Positions 20,637 to 31,208 of a stretch of DNA of 64,000 nt are shown here, piece after piece. Source of the stretch: Rhizobium leguminosarum bv. trifolii WSM2297 (GTDB lineage Bacteria; Pseudomonadota; Alphaproteobacteria; Rhizobiales; Rhizobiaceae); NCBI RefSeq assembly GCF_000271845.1, contig NZ_JH719395.1, forward strand, positions 3,156,253-3,220,252. Direction: 5' to 3'. Positions within the stretch are counted from its first letter, which is position 1. Each line of letters opens with the position of its first letter. The notes under the pieces were generated by a model, which made no database searches, had not been told where the DNA came from, and saw nothing but the letters and a program-made list of their open reading frames with translations. A program made the translations under genes and the position numbers.

Positions 20637-21518
20637 TTACGGCTTCGGCGCGGGTGCTGCGGGCTCACTGCCCGGCTCCGGCTGCTTGTTGGCCTGGTCG
20701 TAACCCTTGCGCAGCGTCTCGTCGCTGATTTCGATCTTGGCCGAGGCCTTCGCCTTGTTCAGAAGCTCAAGATACTTGTCGCGCATGACGAGCTGACGAA
20801 CCTGATCCTGTACCTGCTCGAAGGGCGGCGGCGGGGAGTCGCGCTTATCCTCGACCTTGATGACGTGATAGCCGAAATCGGTTTTGACGGGCGTCTTGGA
20901 ATAGGTGCCCTTCTCAAGCGCAAAGGCCGCGTCCTCGAATTCCTTGACCATGCGGCCGCGCGAGAAATAGCCGAGGTCGCCGCCTTCCGACTTGTTCGGA
21001 TCGGTGGACTTTTCCTTGGCGAGCTCGGCGAAATCCTTGCCGGCATCGAGCTGCTTGATGATGTCCTTGGCTTCGTCCTCGGTCTTGACGAGGATATGAC
21101 GGGCGTGAACTTCCTCTTGCTTCGGCAGGGCGGCGACTTCCTTGTCGTAGCGGGCCTTGACTTCTTCGGGCGTTACGATGTCGACGACATGCTTCTTGAA
21201 GTAGGCGTTGTGCAGCTCACGGTCGGTGAGATACTGCATGCGCTTCTTGAATTCGTCGGTCTGATCGAGCTTCTCGGCCGCTGCGTCGGCGGCAAGCAGC
21301 TTCACGTCGATGGCGGCGGAAAGGGCTGCGACCTTCTTCTGGTCGTCGGGCAGCTGTGCCAGCTGCGGGTCGAGATTGGCGACGGCGAGGTCGAGTTCCG
21401 ACTGGTGAATCTCCAGATTGCCGACCTTGGCGATGACGGCGTCATCGGCATAGGCCGGGGCCTGGAGCGCAACAAAAGTTGCAAACGCCAGAACGGCAAG
21501 TTTGTTGGTGCTCAACAT
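20637..21518 (-). CDS. Periplasmic parvulin-type peptidyl-prolyl cis-trans isomerase
   Basis: The 293-residue protein has a Sec signal peptide (K-L-A-V-L-A-F-A-T-F-V-A-L-Q-A-P-A-Y-A, cleaved near residue 24), an N-terminal SurA-like helical domain, and a parvulin (rotamase) domain at about residues 138-235. The domain shows V-H-A-R-H-I-L-V-K, G-G-D-L-G-Y-F-S-R-G-R-M-V and F-G-Y-H-V-I-K-V. It should assist folding of exported proteins in the periplasm. The C-terminus is Pro/Glu-rich. It diverges from secA, a fitting neighbour since both serve protein export, and has its own terminator. Confidence 0.9.
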   Translation of the reverse strand: MLSTNKLAVLAFATFVALQAPAYADDAVIAKVGNLEIHQSELDLAVANLDPQLAQLPDDQKKVAALSAAIDVKLLAADAAAEKLDQTDEFKKRMQYLTDRELHNAYFKKHVVDIVTPEEVKARYDKEVAALPKQEEVHARHILVKTEDEAKDIIKQLDAGKDFAELAKEKSTDPNKSEGGDLGYFSRGRMVKEFEDAAFALEKGTYSKTPVKTDFGYHVIKVEDKRDSPPPPFEQVQDQVRQLVMRDKYLELLNKAKASAKIEISDETLRKGYDQANKQPEPGSEPAAPAPKP

Positions 21519-21620
21519 GAAATACCCTTCACAGTTACATCGCCGGTTTCAGCATCGCCTGAATCGGCCCAAAATAGCCATCAACACCGGATTGTGGCCT
21601 TTCTGTATCCGCCAAATCCG

Positions 21621-21648
21621 TTGACATCATTCGACCCCCCTCTTATCT
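21621..21648 (+). promoter_or_regulatory. Candidate secA promoter
   Basis: A perfect TTGACA hexamer at 21621-21626 is followed after 16 nt by TTATCT, a poor match to the -10 consensus. The predicted leader to the secA ATG at 21764 would be about 108 nt. Support is limited to the -35 match and the position. Confidence 0.35.
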
Positions 21649-21763
21649 GTCACGCAACCTCGCGTCCAGAACAGTTTCCGGGCGTTTTAGCCGCGCGCCT
21701 GATTTTCGGCTGGGCCGCGAACAACAAACGCCGGGGATGAATATTTGAGAAAGGACCAGTCAT

Positions 21764-24481
21764 ATGGTCAGCTTTGGCGGTATAGCCCGCAAGTTATTTG
21801 GGTCCTCCAATGACCGCCGTGTGCGGTCGTTCCAGCCGAACGTCGCTGCCATCAACTCTATCGAAGAGAAGACCAAGGCCCTGACGGACGAGCAGCTCGC
21901 GGCAAAGACCGTGGAGTTTCGTGCCCTGCTCGCCGAAGGCAAGACGCTCGACGACATTCTGATTCCGGCCTTTGCGGTCGTGCGCGAAGCCTCGCGCCGC
22001 GTTCTCGGCCTGCGGCCTTTTGACGTACAGCTGGTCGGCGGCATGATCTTGCATTCGAATGCGATCGCCGAGATGAAGACCGGCGAAGGCAAGACCCTCG
22101 TCGCCACCCTGCCGGTCTATCTGAACGCGCTTTCCGGCAAGGGCGTGCACGTCGTCACCGTCAATGATTACCTTGCCCAGCGCGATGCCGCGACCATGGG
22201 CCGCGTTTACGGCTTCCTCGGCATGACCACCGGCGTCATCGTCCACGGTCTCTCCGACGAGGAGCGCCACGCAGCCTATGCCTGCGACGTTACCTACGCC
22301 ACCAACAACGAACTCGGCTTCGACTATCTGCGTGATAACATGAAGTACGAGAAGAACCAGATGGTCCAGCGCGGCCACAACTTCGCGATCGTCGACGAAG
22401 TGGACTCAATCCTCGTCGACGAGGCGCGCACGCCGCTGATCATCTCCGGCCCGCTCGACGACCGCTCCGAACTCTATAATACGATCGACGCCTACATTCC
22501 GATGCTGGTGCCCAGCGATTACGAGATCGACGAGAAGCAGCGCTCAGCCAACTTCTCCGAAGAGGGCACCGAGAAGCTGGAAAACCTGCTCCGCCAGGCC
22601 GGCTTGTTGAAGGGCAACGCACTCTACGACATCGAAAACGTCGCGATAGTCCACCACGTCAACAACGCGCTGAAGGCCCACAAGCTGTTCCAGCGCGACA
22701 AGGACTATATCGTCCGCAACGACGAAGTCGTCATCATCGACGAGTTCACCGGCCGCATGATGCCGGGCCGCCGCTATTCGGAAGGTCAGCACCAGGCGCT
22801 CGAAGCCAAGGAAAAGGTGCGGATCCAGCCGGAAAACCAGACGCTGGCTTCGATCACCTTCCAGAATTATTTCCGCATGTACGCCAAGCTTGCCGGCATG
22901 ACCGGCACGGCGCAGACGGAAGCGGAAGAATTCGCCAATATCTACAATCTCGACGTCATCGAGGTTCCGACCAACCTGCCGATCAAGCGTATCGACGAGG
23001 ACGACGAGGTTTACCGGACCTTCGACGAGAAGTTCAAGGCGATCATCGAGGAGATCCTCGACGCCCATAAGCGCGGCCAGCCGGTGCTGGTCGGCACCAC
23101 CTCGATCGAGAAATCCGAACTGCTCGCCGAACGCCTGCGCAAGCAGGGCTTCGACGACTTCCAGGTGCTGAACGCCCGCTACCACGAGCAGGAAGCCTAT
23201 ATCGTCGCCCAGGCCGGCGTGCCCGGTGCCATCACCATCGCCACCAATATGGCTGGCCGCGGTACCGATATCCAGCTCGGCGGCAACCTCGACATGCGCA
23301 TCGAGCGCGAACTCGGCGAAGTCGAGGCCGGTCCGGAGCGTGAGGCCCGGATCCAGGCGATCGTCGAGGAGATCAAGGAACTCAAGCAGAAGGCGCTCGC
23401 CGCCGGCGGTCTCTACGTCATCGCCACCGAACGCCATGAAAGCCGCCGCATCGACAACCAGCTGCGCGGCCGCTCCGGCCGTCAGGGCGACCCCGGCCGC
23501 TCGAAATTCTACCTTTCGCTTCAGGACGACCTGATGCGCATCTTCGGCTCCGACCGCATGGACAGCATGCTGACCAAGCTCGGCCTCAAGGAGGGCGAGG
23601 CGATCGTCCATCCTTGGATCAACAAGGCCTTGGAGCGCGCCCAGAAGAAGGTCGAAGCCCGCAACTTCGATATCCGTAAGAACCTCTTGAAGTATGACGA
23701 CGTTCTCAACGATCAGCGCAAGGTGATCTTCGAGCAGCGCCTCGAACTGATGGAATCGACCAATATTTCCGAGACCGTTTCCGACATGCGCCGTGAGGTG
23801 ATCGAGGACATGGTCGAAAAGCATATCCCCGAGCGCGCCTACGCCGAACAATGGGATGCCGTCGGCCTGAAGGCCGGCGCTCTCAACATCCTCAATCTCG
23901 ACCTGCCGATCGAGGACTGGGTGAAGGAAGAAGGCATCGGCGAAGACGATATCCGCGAGCGCCTGACGCAAGCCACCAACGCCGCCTTCACCGAAAAGGC
24001 CGAGCGTTTCGGCGACGACATCATGCATTATGTCGAACGCTCGATCGTCATGCAGACGCTCGATCATCTCTGGCGCGAGCACATCGTCAACCTCGACCAT
24101 CTGCGCTCCGTCATCGGCTTCCGCGGCTATGCCCAGCGCGATCCGCTGCAGGAATACAAGTCGGAAGCCTTCGAGCTGTTCACCGGCCTCCTCAACAATC
24201 TGCGTGAGGCCGTGACCGCGCAATTGATGCGCGTCGAGCTGGTGCAGCAGGCGCCGGCCGAACCGGAACCGCCGCTGATGCAGGCCCATCACCTCGATCC
24301 GACGACCGGCGAGGACGATTTCGCACCGGCAATCTACCAGGCATCGGAAGTCATCGTTTCGCCGGAGAACCGCAATCCGGATGATCCGGCCACCTGGGGC
24401 AAAGTCGGCCGCAACGAGACTTGCCCCTGTGGTTCCGGCAAGAAATACAAGCATTGCCACGGCGCCTTCGAGCAGGTCTGA
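21764..24481 (+). CDS. secA: Preprotein translocase ATPase SecA
   Basis: The 905-residue protein has every SecA landmark: Walker A in E-M-K-T-G-E-G-K-T near residue 105, the DEAD-like motif [13 protein letters not shown] near 210, motif VI around [11 protein letters not shown], and the C-terminal zinc-binding and SecB-binding tail [13 protein letters not shown]. It drives preproteins through SecYEG. The plus-strand gene ends at a strong terminator and diverges from the parvulin gene. Confidence 0.98.
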   Translation: MVSFGGIARKLFGSSNDRRVRSFQPNVAAINSIEEKTKALTDEQLAAKTVEFRALLAEGKTLDDILIPAFAVVREASRRVLGLRPFDVQLVGGMILHSNAIAEMKTGEGKTLVATLPVYLNALSGKGVHVVTVNDYLAQRDAATMGRVYGFLGMTTGVIVHGLSDEERHAAYACDVTYATNNELGFDYLRDNMKYEKNQMVQRGHNFAIVDEVDSILVDEARTPLIISGPLDDRSELYNTIDAYIPMLVPSDYEIDEKQRSANFSEEGTEKLENLLRQAGLLKGNALYDIENVAIVHHVNNALKAHKLFQRDKDYIVRNDEVVIIDEFTGRMMPGRRYSEGQHQALEAKEKVRIQPENQTLASITFQNYFRMYAKLAGMTGTAQTEAEEFANIYNLDVIEVPTNLPIKRIDEDDEVYRTFDEKFKAIIEEILDAHKRGQPVLVGTTSIEKSELLAERLRKQGFDDFQVLNARYHEQEAYIVAQAGVPGAITIATNMAGRGTDIQLGGNLDMRIERELGEVEAGPEREARIQAIVEEIKELKQKALAAGGLYVIATERHESRRIDNQLRGRSGRQGDPGRSKFYLSLQDDLMRIFGSDRMDSMLTKLGLKEGEAIVHPWINKALERAQKKVEARNFDIRKNLLKYDDVLNDQRKVIFEQRLELMESTNISETVSDMRREVIEDMVEKHIPERAYAEQWDAVGLKAGALNILNLDLPIEDWVKEEGIGEDDIRERLTQATNAAFTEKAERFGDDIMHYVERSIVMQTLDHLWREHIVNLDHLRSVIGFRGYAQRDPLQEYKSEAFELFTGLLNNLREAVTAQLMRVELVQQAPAEPEPPLMQAHHLDPTTGEDDFAPAIYQASEVIVSPENRNPDDPATWGKVGRNETCPCGSGKKYKHCHGAFEQV

Positions 24482-24502
24482 GGCAAGCCGCAAAGATCAT
24501 TT

Positions 24503-24526
24503 AAATGCCGCCTTCGGGCGGCATTT
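24503..24526 (+). terminator. Intrinsic terminator of secA
   Basis: A perfect 10-bp stem AAATGCCGCC / GGCGGCATTT with a UUCG tetraloop is followed by TCTTTT, 21 bp after the secA stop. Confidence 0.9.
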
Positions 24527-24659
24527 TCTTTTCCGTGGCAGTGCCGGAAAACCGCAATTTCAGCGTCGCAGACAAGCCCGATCCGGAACCGTTTCTTAAC
24601 CCTGTTCTGTCAAGACTTCGGGACGATTTGCCTGACTTTCAGAGTTTTGCGTGTTCATC

Positions 24660-26075
24660 ATGGCGGTCATAGAAACAGCGGAAAAGATGCTGCCCGCGGG
24701 TCTGCGCCCGATCGGCGGTCGCACGCTGCGTATGCTTGCTGCCGTGCTCACCGAACGTGGTGAGAAGGCTGCCGCCCAGCGCATGGCGCTGACGGCCTTT
24801 TCAATCCGCATTCTCAGCGCAGCCCTTGCCTTCATCTCCCAGATCGTGCTTGCCCGGCTGATGGGCGAATATGAATACGGCATCTTCGTTTTCGTCTGGG
24901 TGCTGGTCGTCGTTTTCGGCGATCTCTCATGCCTTGGTTTCCACACGGCAATCATCCGCTTCCTGCCGCAATACAAGGCAGCGGGCGCCTTCGAGGAAAT
25001 CCGCGGCCTGACCGGCACGGCGCGTATCTTTGCGCTGCTTTCCGGCACGGCGGTGCTCGCCGCCGGCATGCTCGGGCTGCATTTCTTCGGCCATATGATC
25101 CAGCTCTATTATCTCGTCCCGATCTTCCTCGGCCTGCTCGCCATGCCGATGATCGCGCTCGGCGACATTCTGGAAGGCACGTCGCGGGCAAACCACTGGC
25201 CGGTCATGGCGCTTGGCCCGGTCTATATCGTCCGGCCGATCCTGATCATCCTCTTCATGCTGATCGCCATTGCCATCGGCGCCGAGCATACGGCCGTCAC
25301 CGCGATGCAGGCAGCGCTTGCCGCGACCTTCGTCACCGCGCTCGGCCAGTATGCCGCGACGCTCTATCGCCTTCGCCGGCATTATGACGCAGGCCCGCGC
25401 AAGGTCGATTTCCTCGCCTGGTTCAGCGTCGCCTTTCCGATTTTCCTGATCGAGGGCGTGAGCTTCCTGCTCACCAATTCCGATGTCGTCGTCGTCGGCA
25501 TCTTCCTCGAGCCGCACGACGTCGCCATCTATTTTGCCGCCGCCAAGACCATGGCGCTGGTGCATTTCATCAATTTCTCGGTCAAGGCAGCCTCCGGCCC
25601 GCGCTTTTCCTCGATCATCGCTGAAGGTGACCATGCACAGCTGGCGACCGCCGCCATCGACGCCGCCCGCTGGACCTTCTGGCCGGCACTCGGCGTTGGC
25701 CTTGTGGTGCTTGCCGCCGGCCATCTTCTGCTGTCGCTGTTCGGCGGCGCCTTTACATCAGGTTATCTGGTCATGGCGATCCTGCTTGCCGGCATCCTCG
25801 CCAAGGCCTTAGTTGGCCCGGCCGAAACCCTGCTGATGATGGCCGGCAAGCAGAACCTCTGCGTTGCACTCTATGCCGGCGCACTGGCGGCCAATGTCGG
25901 CCTCAACCTTGCTTTGATCCCGCATTACGGCATCGAAGGCACCGCGATCGCCACGGCCTCGGCCATGGGGGTCGAGGCAATCCTGCTGCATCTTGCCGTG
26001 CGCCGCACGCTCGGCATCGTCCTTTTCGCCTTTGCCAGCCCCTCCGCCGCAACGCCAGAAATGAGAGTTCGATAG
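24660..26075 (+). CDS. Polysaccharide flippase-like multipass membrane protein (MOP/Wzx superfamily)
   Basis: The roughly 471-residue protein has about a dozen hydrophobic helices in the arrangement of MATE/Wzx lipid-linked oligosaccharide flippases. These include the N-terminal R-I-L-S-A-A-L-A-F-I-S-Q-I-V-L-A-R-L-M-G segment and the paired-helix end Y-G-I-E-G-T-A-I-A-T-A-S-A. It should move a lipid-linked glycan across the inner membrane; the substrate is unknown and no glycosyltransferase cluster is nearby. The following acyltransferase gene begins at the very next base after the stop codon, implying tight coupling. A GTG at 24651 is an alternative start; neither has a clear Shine-Dalgarno. 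Confidence 0.8.
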   Translation: MAVIETAEKMLPAGLRPIGGRTLRMLAAVLTERGEKAAAQRMALTAFSIRILSAALAFISQIVLARLMGEYEYGIFVFVWVLVVVFGDLSCLGFHTAIIRFLPQYKAAGAFEEIRGLTGTARIFALLSGTAVLAAGMLGLHFFGHMIQLYYLVPIFLGLLAMPMIALGDILEGTSRANHWPVMALGPVYIVRPILIILFMLIAIAIGAEHTAVTAMQAALAATFVTALGQYAATLYRLRRHYDAGPRKVDFLAWFSVAFPIFLIEGVSFLLTNSDVVVVGIFLEPHDVAIYFAAAKTMALVHFINFSVKAASGPRFSSIIAEGDHAQLATAAIDAARWTFWPALGVGLVVLAAGHLLLSLFGGAFTSGYLVMAILLAGILAKALVGPAETLLMMAGKQNLCVALYAGALAANVGLNLALIPHYGIEGTAIATASAMGVEAILLHLAVRRTLGIVLFAFASPSAATPEMRVR

Positions 26076-27353
26076 ATGGTGCGTATTCCTCCCGTGACCG
26101 AAAGCACCGACAGCATTGCCAACCGCATGGTGCATGATCTTGCCGCGCTGCATTTCGAAGCGCCGCGGGCCGAGGCGCGCGCCGAGATCGGCCGGCCGGG
26201 GCGCGAACTCTGCCTCTATCCCGGCAAGCTCGGCTATGAGCTTCAGGAAGAGCTCGACTTTCTCTCCAACCGGGCGATGGAGCCGAACGTCTTCTTCTCC
26301 GGCCGCTTCCTCGCGCCCGCCATGCCGCGGCTCGAAGACCGGCAGGTGAACTTCGCCCTGATCCGTGACCACAATGGCGGCCGCAGCCGCATGCGCTTTC
26401 TCATGCCGTTTTCGGTCGACAAGCCGGGTTTTGCCGTCGGTCCGTCGATCATCCGCGGCTGGTCGAACAGCTTCGGCCCGCTGGGTACGCCGCTCGTCGA
26501 CAGCGAGGATGCCGCCGAGACCCTCGACAATCTCTTCGAGGGACTGACCGCGCGCGACCTCAATCTGCCCGGAATCGTGGTCCTGCCGGATCTCAGGCTG
26601 AACGGTATCTTCGTGCGCATGGTCAAAGCCGTGGCGCTCAGCCGCAATCTTCCCGTCACCGTCACCAATCCTTACCTGCGCCCCATGCTGCAAAGCGACG
26701 AAGAGGCGCCGGCCTATCTCGGCCGCACCATCTCTTCCTCGCATATGCGCGAGATGCGCCGCCAGTGGCGCCTGCTGGAGGAACAGGGAACGGCGGTTTA
26801 TGCCGTCGCCCGCCAGCCGCGTGAAATCCATATCCGCTTCGAGGAATTCCTCGCGATGGAAGCCGGCGGCTGGAAGGGCAAGCGGCGAAGCGCCCTCGTC
26901 ACCGATCGCTATCATACGGCCTTCGCCCGCGAGGCGGTGTCGAACCTTGCGGCCGTCGATGCCGTGCGTATTCACACGATCGACCTCAACGGCAAGGCGA
27001 TCGCCGCCATCGTCGTGCTGATGATGGGGGGCGAGGCCTATACGTGGAAGACCGCCTATGACGAGAACTATGCGCGCTATTCGCCGGGCAAGCTGCTGAT
27101 GAGCGAGCTCACCGAATGGCATCTCGACGACGCCAATATCGTCCGCTCCGATTCCTGCGCCGTTTCGGATCATCCGATCATGAGCCGCTTCTGGCAGGAG
27201 CGCGAGGAGATGGGAACGCTGGTGATCGGCCTGACGCAGAACAGCGACCGCGACATGCGCCAGGTCTCAGCCCAGCTGCACATGTACCGCAGCACCCGCA
27301 ACATGGCGAAAATGCTGCGCGAGAAGATCATGTCGCTCGCCGGCCGCGGCTGA
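26076..27353 (+). CDS. CelD/BcsL-like GNAT-fold acyltransferase
   Basis: The 425-residue soluble protein has a C-terminal GNAT-like domain (about residues 240-400) of the Acetyltransf_6 or CelD type. It shows L-E-E-Q-G-T-A-V-Y-A-V-A-R, F-E-E-F-L-A-M-E-A-G-G-W-K-G-K-R-R-S-A-L and Y-A-R-Y-S-P-G-K-L-L. The E-x-G-W-K-G pattern is characteristic of this family, which is linked to cellulose and exopolysaccharide modification. Its ATG follows the flippase stop without a gap. The pair looks like a small module that modifies and exports a surface glycan; the product is not known. Confidence 0.78.
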   Translation: MVRIPPVTESTDSIANRMVHDLAALHFEAPRAEARAEIGRPGRELCLYPGKLGYELQEELDFLSNRAMEPNVFFSGRFLAPAMPRLEDRQVNFALIRDHNGGRSRMRFLMPFSVDKPGFAVGPSIIRGWSNSFGPLGTPLVDSEDAAETLDNLFEGLTARDLNLPGIVVLPDLRLNGIFVRMVKAVALSRNLPVTVTNPYLRPMLQSDEEAPAYLGRTISSSHMREMRRQWRLLEEQGTAVYAVARQPREIHIRFEEFLAMEAGGWKGKRRSALVTDRYHTAFAREAVSNLAAVDAVRIHTIDLNGKAIAAIVVLMMGGEAYTWKTAYDENYARYSPGKLLMSELTEWHLDDANIVRSDSCAVSDHPIMSRFWQEREEMGTLVIGLTQNSDRDMRQVSAQLHMYRSTRNMAKMLREKIMSLAGRG

Positions 27354-27402
27354 CACCTTTTGTTTTCATGCATAACCGCTTCACACTTCCGGGCGGTATG
27401 CA

Positions 27403-29034
27403 CTAACCTTCCGCCGCCGCCCTCTCGCGCAGCAGCCGGCGGATCACCTTGCCGGTAGTCGTCAGCGGCAAGGCATCGATGAATTCCACCTCGCGCGGAT
27501 ATTCGTGCATTGAAAGCCGCGTCTTCACCCATTCCCTGATATCGGCGGCCAGCGCCTCGCTCGGCTGATGGCCCGGCGACAGCACGATATAGGCCTTGAC
27601 GATCTCGGTGCGCACGGCATCGGGTTTGCCGACGGCGGCGGCAAGCTGCACGGCGGGATGGCCGATCAGACAATCCTCGATTTCGGCCGGGCCGATGCGA
27701 TATCCGGACGAGGTGATGACATCGTCGTCGCGGCCTTCGAAGGTAACGTAGCCTTCGGCATCCTGCCGGCCGATATCACCGGTGAGCATCCAGCTTTTGG
27801 CGAATTTTCGCGCCGTCGCCGCCGGATCATCCCAATAGCCGAGGAACATGACGGGATCGGGACTGGCCACGGCGATTTGACCCGGTTCGCCCGCCGGCAA
27901 TTCGTCACCCGCGTCGTTGACGATTGCGACGCGGTGTCCGGGCACCGCCCGGCCGATGGCGCCGGCCTTGGTCACGCCATAGGCTGCGCTCGACGACAGC
28001 ACGAAATTGCACTCCGTCTGGCCGTAGAATTCGTTGACGGTGAGGCCCAGCGTGCGCTGCGCCCATTCATAGGTCTCGCGGCCAAGCGCCTCGCCGGCCG
28101 AGCCGATGGTGCGCAGCACCAGATCATATTTCGACCGCGGATCGGCAACGGATCGCATCAGCCTCAATGCCGTCGGCGGAATGAAGGCGTTGCGCACCCC
28201 CATCTCGGCCATGATGCGGTAGGCCATGTCGGCGTCGAATTTCTGCGCCGGCGAAGAGACGACGGGAACGCCGAGCAGAAGGCTCGGCAGGAGCGCGTTG
28301 AGCAGCCCTCCGGCCCAGGCCCAGTCGGACGGCGTCCAGACCTTGTCGCCCGCTTTCGGAAAACCCTCATGGGCAAACTGCATGCCGGGAATATGGCCGG
28401 GCAGGACGCGGTGGCCATGCAGTGCGCCCTTCGGCGGCCCCGTCGTTCCCGAGGTGAAAATCATCAACGCCGGATCGTCCGGACCGGTCTTGACGACGTC
28501 GAAGACCGGGGAATGGCCGTCCACCAGGTCGTCAAACGCAGCCGCATCGGCACTCGCCCCGTCGATGCTGACGATATGTTTCAGCATCGGCAGGCGCTCG
28601 CGGATCTGCCGGATGCGCTCAAGACCGAAGCCATTGGTGACGACAGCCGCCACGCCTGCGGCCCTCAGCCGGTACTCCAGCGCCTCGACGCCGAAGAGCA
28701 GCGCCAGCGGCAGCGCGATCGCGCCTGTCTTGTAGATCGCCACATGCGCAATCACCGTCTCGAAGGATTGCGGCAGGAGCAGCGCGACGCGATCACCACG
28801 ATTTATGCCGAGCGAAACCAGCGCATTTGCAAAGGCCGAGGAACGGTCGGCAAGCGCGCGATAGGTCAGGGTGCGGTGATGCCCGTCCGGGCTGAAATGT
28901 TCGAGGCAGACGCGCTCCGGCGCCCTCGCCGCCCAGTCGTCGCTGACGGCGCGGCCGATATTGAAATCCTCGGGAATCCGCCACGAGAAATCGCGATAAA
29001 GATCGTCGTAGCGATCATGGGACGGCAGTATCAT
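27403..29034 (-). CDS. AMP-dependent acyl-CoA synthetase
   Basis: The 543-residue ANL-superfamily enzyme has the P-loop A3 motif I-F-T-S-G-T-T-G-P-P-K-G near residue 185, the A5 motif N-E-F-Y-G-Q-T-E near 330, and the hinge and catalytic end V-I-R-R-L-L-R-E-R. The length and the E-F-Y-G-Q-T-E-C motif fit a medium-chain acyl-CoA or acetyl/propionyl-like synthetase. It forms an acyl-CoA through an acyl-adenylate in the cytoplasm. A longer in-frame start at 29181 adds a non-conserved 49-residue extension, so M-I-L-P-S-H-D-R-Y is preferred. It diverges from the aldo/keto reductase gene. Confidence 0.88.
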   Translation of the reverse strand: MILPSHDRYDDLYRDFSWRIPEDFNIGRAVSDDWAARAPERVCLEHFSPDGHHRTLTYRALADRSSAFANALVSLGINRGDRVALLLPQSFETVIAHVAIYKTGAIALPLALLFGVEALEYRLRAAGVAAVVTNGFGLERIRQIRERLPMLKHIVSIDGASADAAAFDDLVDGHSPVFDVVKTGPDDPALMIFTSGTTGPPKGALHGHRVLPGHIPGMQFAHEGFPKAGDKVWTPSDWAWAGGLLNALLPSLLLGVPVVSSPAQKFDADMAYRIMAEMGVRNAFIPPTALRLMRSVADPRSKYDLVLRTIGSAGEALGRETYEWAQRTLGLTVNEFYGQTECNFVLSSSAAYGVTKAGAIGRAVPGHRVAIVNDAGDELPAGEPGQIAVASPDPVMFLGYWDDPAATARKFAKSWMLTGDIGRQDAEGYVTFEGRDDDVITSSGYRIGPAEIEDCLIGHPAVQLAAAVGKPDAVRTEIVKAYIVLSPGHQPSEALAADIREWVKTRLSMHEYPREVEFIDALPLTTTGKVIRRLLRERAAAEG

Positions 29035-29255
29035 AGGCGAAATCCAATCAATGCTGCACCAGCTAACACCTTGTGCTGCAAATGCGCAAGCGACCTGTCC
29101 GGAGGGCGATGACAGGCCGGCTTCGACACCCATCACGCATAGTTGTAGGCATCGCAGAACGGATTTTTCGCAGGGCGTCATGCGACTTTGCCGGTTTGCG
29201 CGCTAGATCATGGAAAGCCGCCGGGGGGCTATCGAATTCATCACGGAGTCGTTTC

Positions 29256-30236
29256 ATGGAATATGCAAAATTTGGGAAGACAGGCCTCGAAGTCTCGAAA
29301 ATCTGCCTGGGCTGCATGACCTTCGGCGACCCCGGCCGCGGCAATCATGCCTGGAGCCTGCGCGAAGAAGAAAGCCGGGCGATGATCAGGCAGGCGATCG
29401 ACCTCGGCATCAATTTCCTCGACACCGCCAACACCTATTCCAACGGCTCCTCCGAGGAGATCGTCGGCCGCGCCATCAAAGACTTCGCCAAGCGCGAGGA
29501 CATCGTGTTGGCGACCAAGGTGTTCAACCGCATGCGGCCGGGCCCGAACGGCGCCGGCCTGTCGCGCAAGGCGATCTTCGATGAGATCGACAACAGCCTG
29601 CGCCGCCTCGGCACCGATTATGTCGACCTCTACCAAATCCACCGCTTCGACTACACGACGCCGATTGAGGAAACGCTGGAAGCGCTGCACGACGTCGTCA
29701 AAGCGGGCAAGGCGCGTTATATCGGCGCCTCCTCCATGTATGCCTGGCAATTTGCCAAGGCGCTCTACATCTCCAGGCTGAACGGCTGGACCGAATTCGT
29801 CAGCATGCAGAACCATCTGAACCTGCTCTACCGCGAGGAAGAGCGTGAAATGCTGCCGCTCTGCGAGGATCAGAAGATCGCCGTCATCCCCTGGAGCCCG
29901 CTTGCCCGCGGCCGCCTGACCCGCGACTGGGACGAAGCGACGGCGCGCAGCGAAACCGACGAATTCGGCAAGACGCTCTATACGCAATCCATCGATGCCG
30001 ACCGCAGGATCGTCGAGGCCGTGGCTGAGATCGCCAAGGCCCGCGACGTCTCGCGCGCCCAGGTCGCAACCGCCTGGATCCTGCAGAAAAGTGCCGTAAC
30101 CGCCCCGATCATCGGCGCTTCCAAACCGAACCACCTGACGGACGCCGTTGCCTCGCTGGCTGTCAAGCTGACGGCCGAGGAAGTGGCGGCACTGGAAGCA
30201 CCCTATATTCCGCACGCCGTCGCCGGCTTCAAATAG
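29256..30236 (+). CDS. Aldo/keto reductase
   Basis: The 326-residue protein starts M-E-Y-A-K-F-G-K-T-G-L-E-V and has the AKR catalytic pieces: F-L-D-T-A-N-T-Y (Asp and Tyr), A-T-K-V near residue 85, and Y-Q-I-H-R-F-D. The C-terminal V-A-T-A-W-I-L and I-I-G-A-S-K-P motifs bind NADP(H). It belongs to the YajO/tas-like branch reducing aldehydes or ketones; the substrate is unknown. A GGAG Shine-Dalgarno supports the start. An upstream in-frame extension of 61 residues is unlikely to be real. Confidence 0.9.
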   Translation: MEYAKFGKTGLEVSKICLGCMTFGDPGRGNHAWSLREEESRAMIRQAIDLGINFLDTANTYSNGSSEEIVGRAIKDFAKREDIVLATKVFNRMRPGPNGAGLSRKAIFDEIDNSLRRLGTDYVDLYQIHRFDYTTPIEETLEALHDVVKAGKARYIGASSMYAWQFAKALYISRLNGWTEFVSMQNHLNLLYREEEREMLPLCEDQKIAVIPWSPLARGRLTRDWDEATARSETDEFGKTLYTQSIDADRRIVEAVAEIAKARDVSRAQVATAWILQKSAVTAPIIGASKPNHLTDAVASLAVKLTAEEVAALEAPYIPHAVAGFK

Positions 30237-30408
30237 TCGTCCGGCGGTTTCTTCGCCTTCAGCTACCAAGGCAGATCCTTCTCCGTTTGCGCGGAGGAGT
30301 GATCGAAATCACGGTCGGCGTCCTTCCGTCGGCAGCCGCATGCCCGCCATCACGAGACAGTCACAGTTGGGCCTTAGTGAATGCCGAGATATCGAGGATA
30401 TCGCTGCC

Positions 30409-31206
30409 ATGACCACCGTTCCTTTCACACCTCGCCGCTTCCGCACCACCGCCGCCTATTACAGCCGTTTCCGCGTTCCCTACCCCGATGCGCTGATCGA
30501 GCGCGTGGCCACCAGAACCGGCCTTCGGCCCGGCGATCGTCTGCTCGATCTCGGTTGCGGGCCGTGCCAGATCGGCATCGCCTTCGCACGCCTTGCCGGC
30601 GCCGACGTCATTGGCCTCGATCCGGAACCGGAAATGCTGGAGGCCGCCCGCGAAAACGCCGCAGCAGCCGGTGTCCGTGCCGAACTGGTCCTCGGCTCCT
30701 CTTATGATCTCAGCCCAGCCTTCGCGCCACTGAAGATGACCGCCATGGGCCGCTCGTTCCACTGGATGGATCGCGCCGCGACGCTTCAAATGCTGGAGAC
30801 GCTGACCGAGCCGGGTGGAACAGTCGTCCTTTTCGGCGATCGGCACATTTGCGCCTCGCCAGCCTGGCGCGAGGCCATGGAGAGCGTGTCCGAACGCCTG
30901 TCGCCGGAAGTGATGCGAGCGGAACAGCAGTTCCTCCGTGGCCAGGACTTTAGAAAGCACGAGGAATTTCTGCTGCGCTCCGCCTTTCGCAAGCTCGAAT
31001 GCATTGGCATCGTCGCCGAGCGGGTGATCGATGCCGATGAGATCGTCGGTCGTGCCTTCTCCATGTCCGTCACTTCCCCTCAGGCACTCGGCGACAGGAC
31101 GATGGAGTTCGAACAGGCGCTGCGAAGCGAGCTGGCCGCCCTTGCCCCGGATGGAAAATTCACCGAGATCGTCGAAAGCAACGCTCTCATCGCCTTCCGA
31201 GACTGA
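30409..31206 (+). CDS. Class I SAM-dependent methyltransferase
   Basis: The 265-residue protein has the SAM motif L-L-D-L-G-C-G-P-C-Q-I-G at about residues 44-55, the acidic motif II G-L-D-P-E-P-E-M-L, and the post-motif F-H-W-M-D-R-A. It resembles small-molecule methyltransferases of the UbiE/type 11 group. The acceptor is unknown. It is convergent with the tetR gene, ending 2 bp before the tetR stop. An upstream ATG at 30340 is in frame but has a weaker case. Confidence 0.8.
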   Translation: MTTVPFTPRRFRTTAAYYSRFRVPYPDALIERVATRTGLRPGDRLLDLGCGPCQIGIAFARLAGADVIGLDPEPEMLEAARENAAAAGVRAELVLGSSYDLSPAFAPLKMTAMGRSFHWMDRAATLQMLETLTEPGGTVVLFGDRHICASPAWREAMESVSERLSPEVMRAEQQFLRGQDFRKHEEFLLRSAFRKLECIGIVAERVIDADEIVGRAFSMSVTSPQALGDRTMEFEQALRSELAALAPDGKFTEIVESNALIAFRD

Positions 31207-31208
31207 GA

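Noticed and set aside
22544..24493. 649-residue frame antisense to secA
   Set aside because: Shadow frame across a certain gene.
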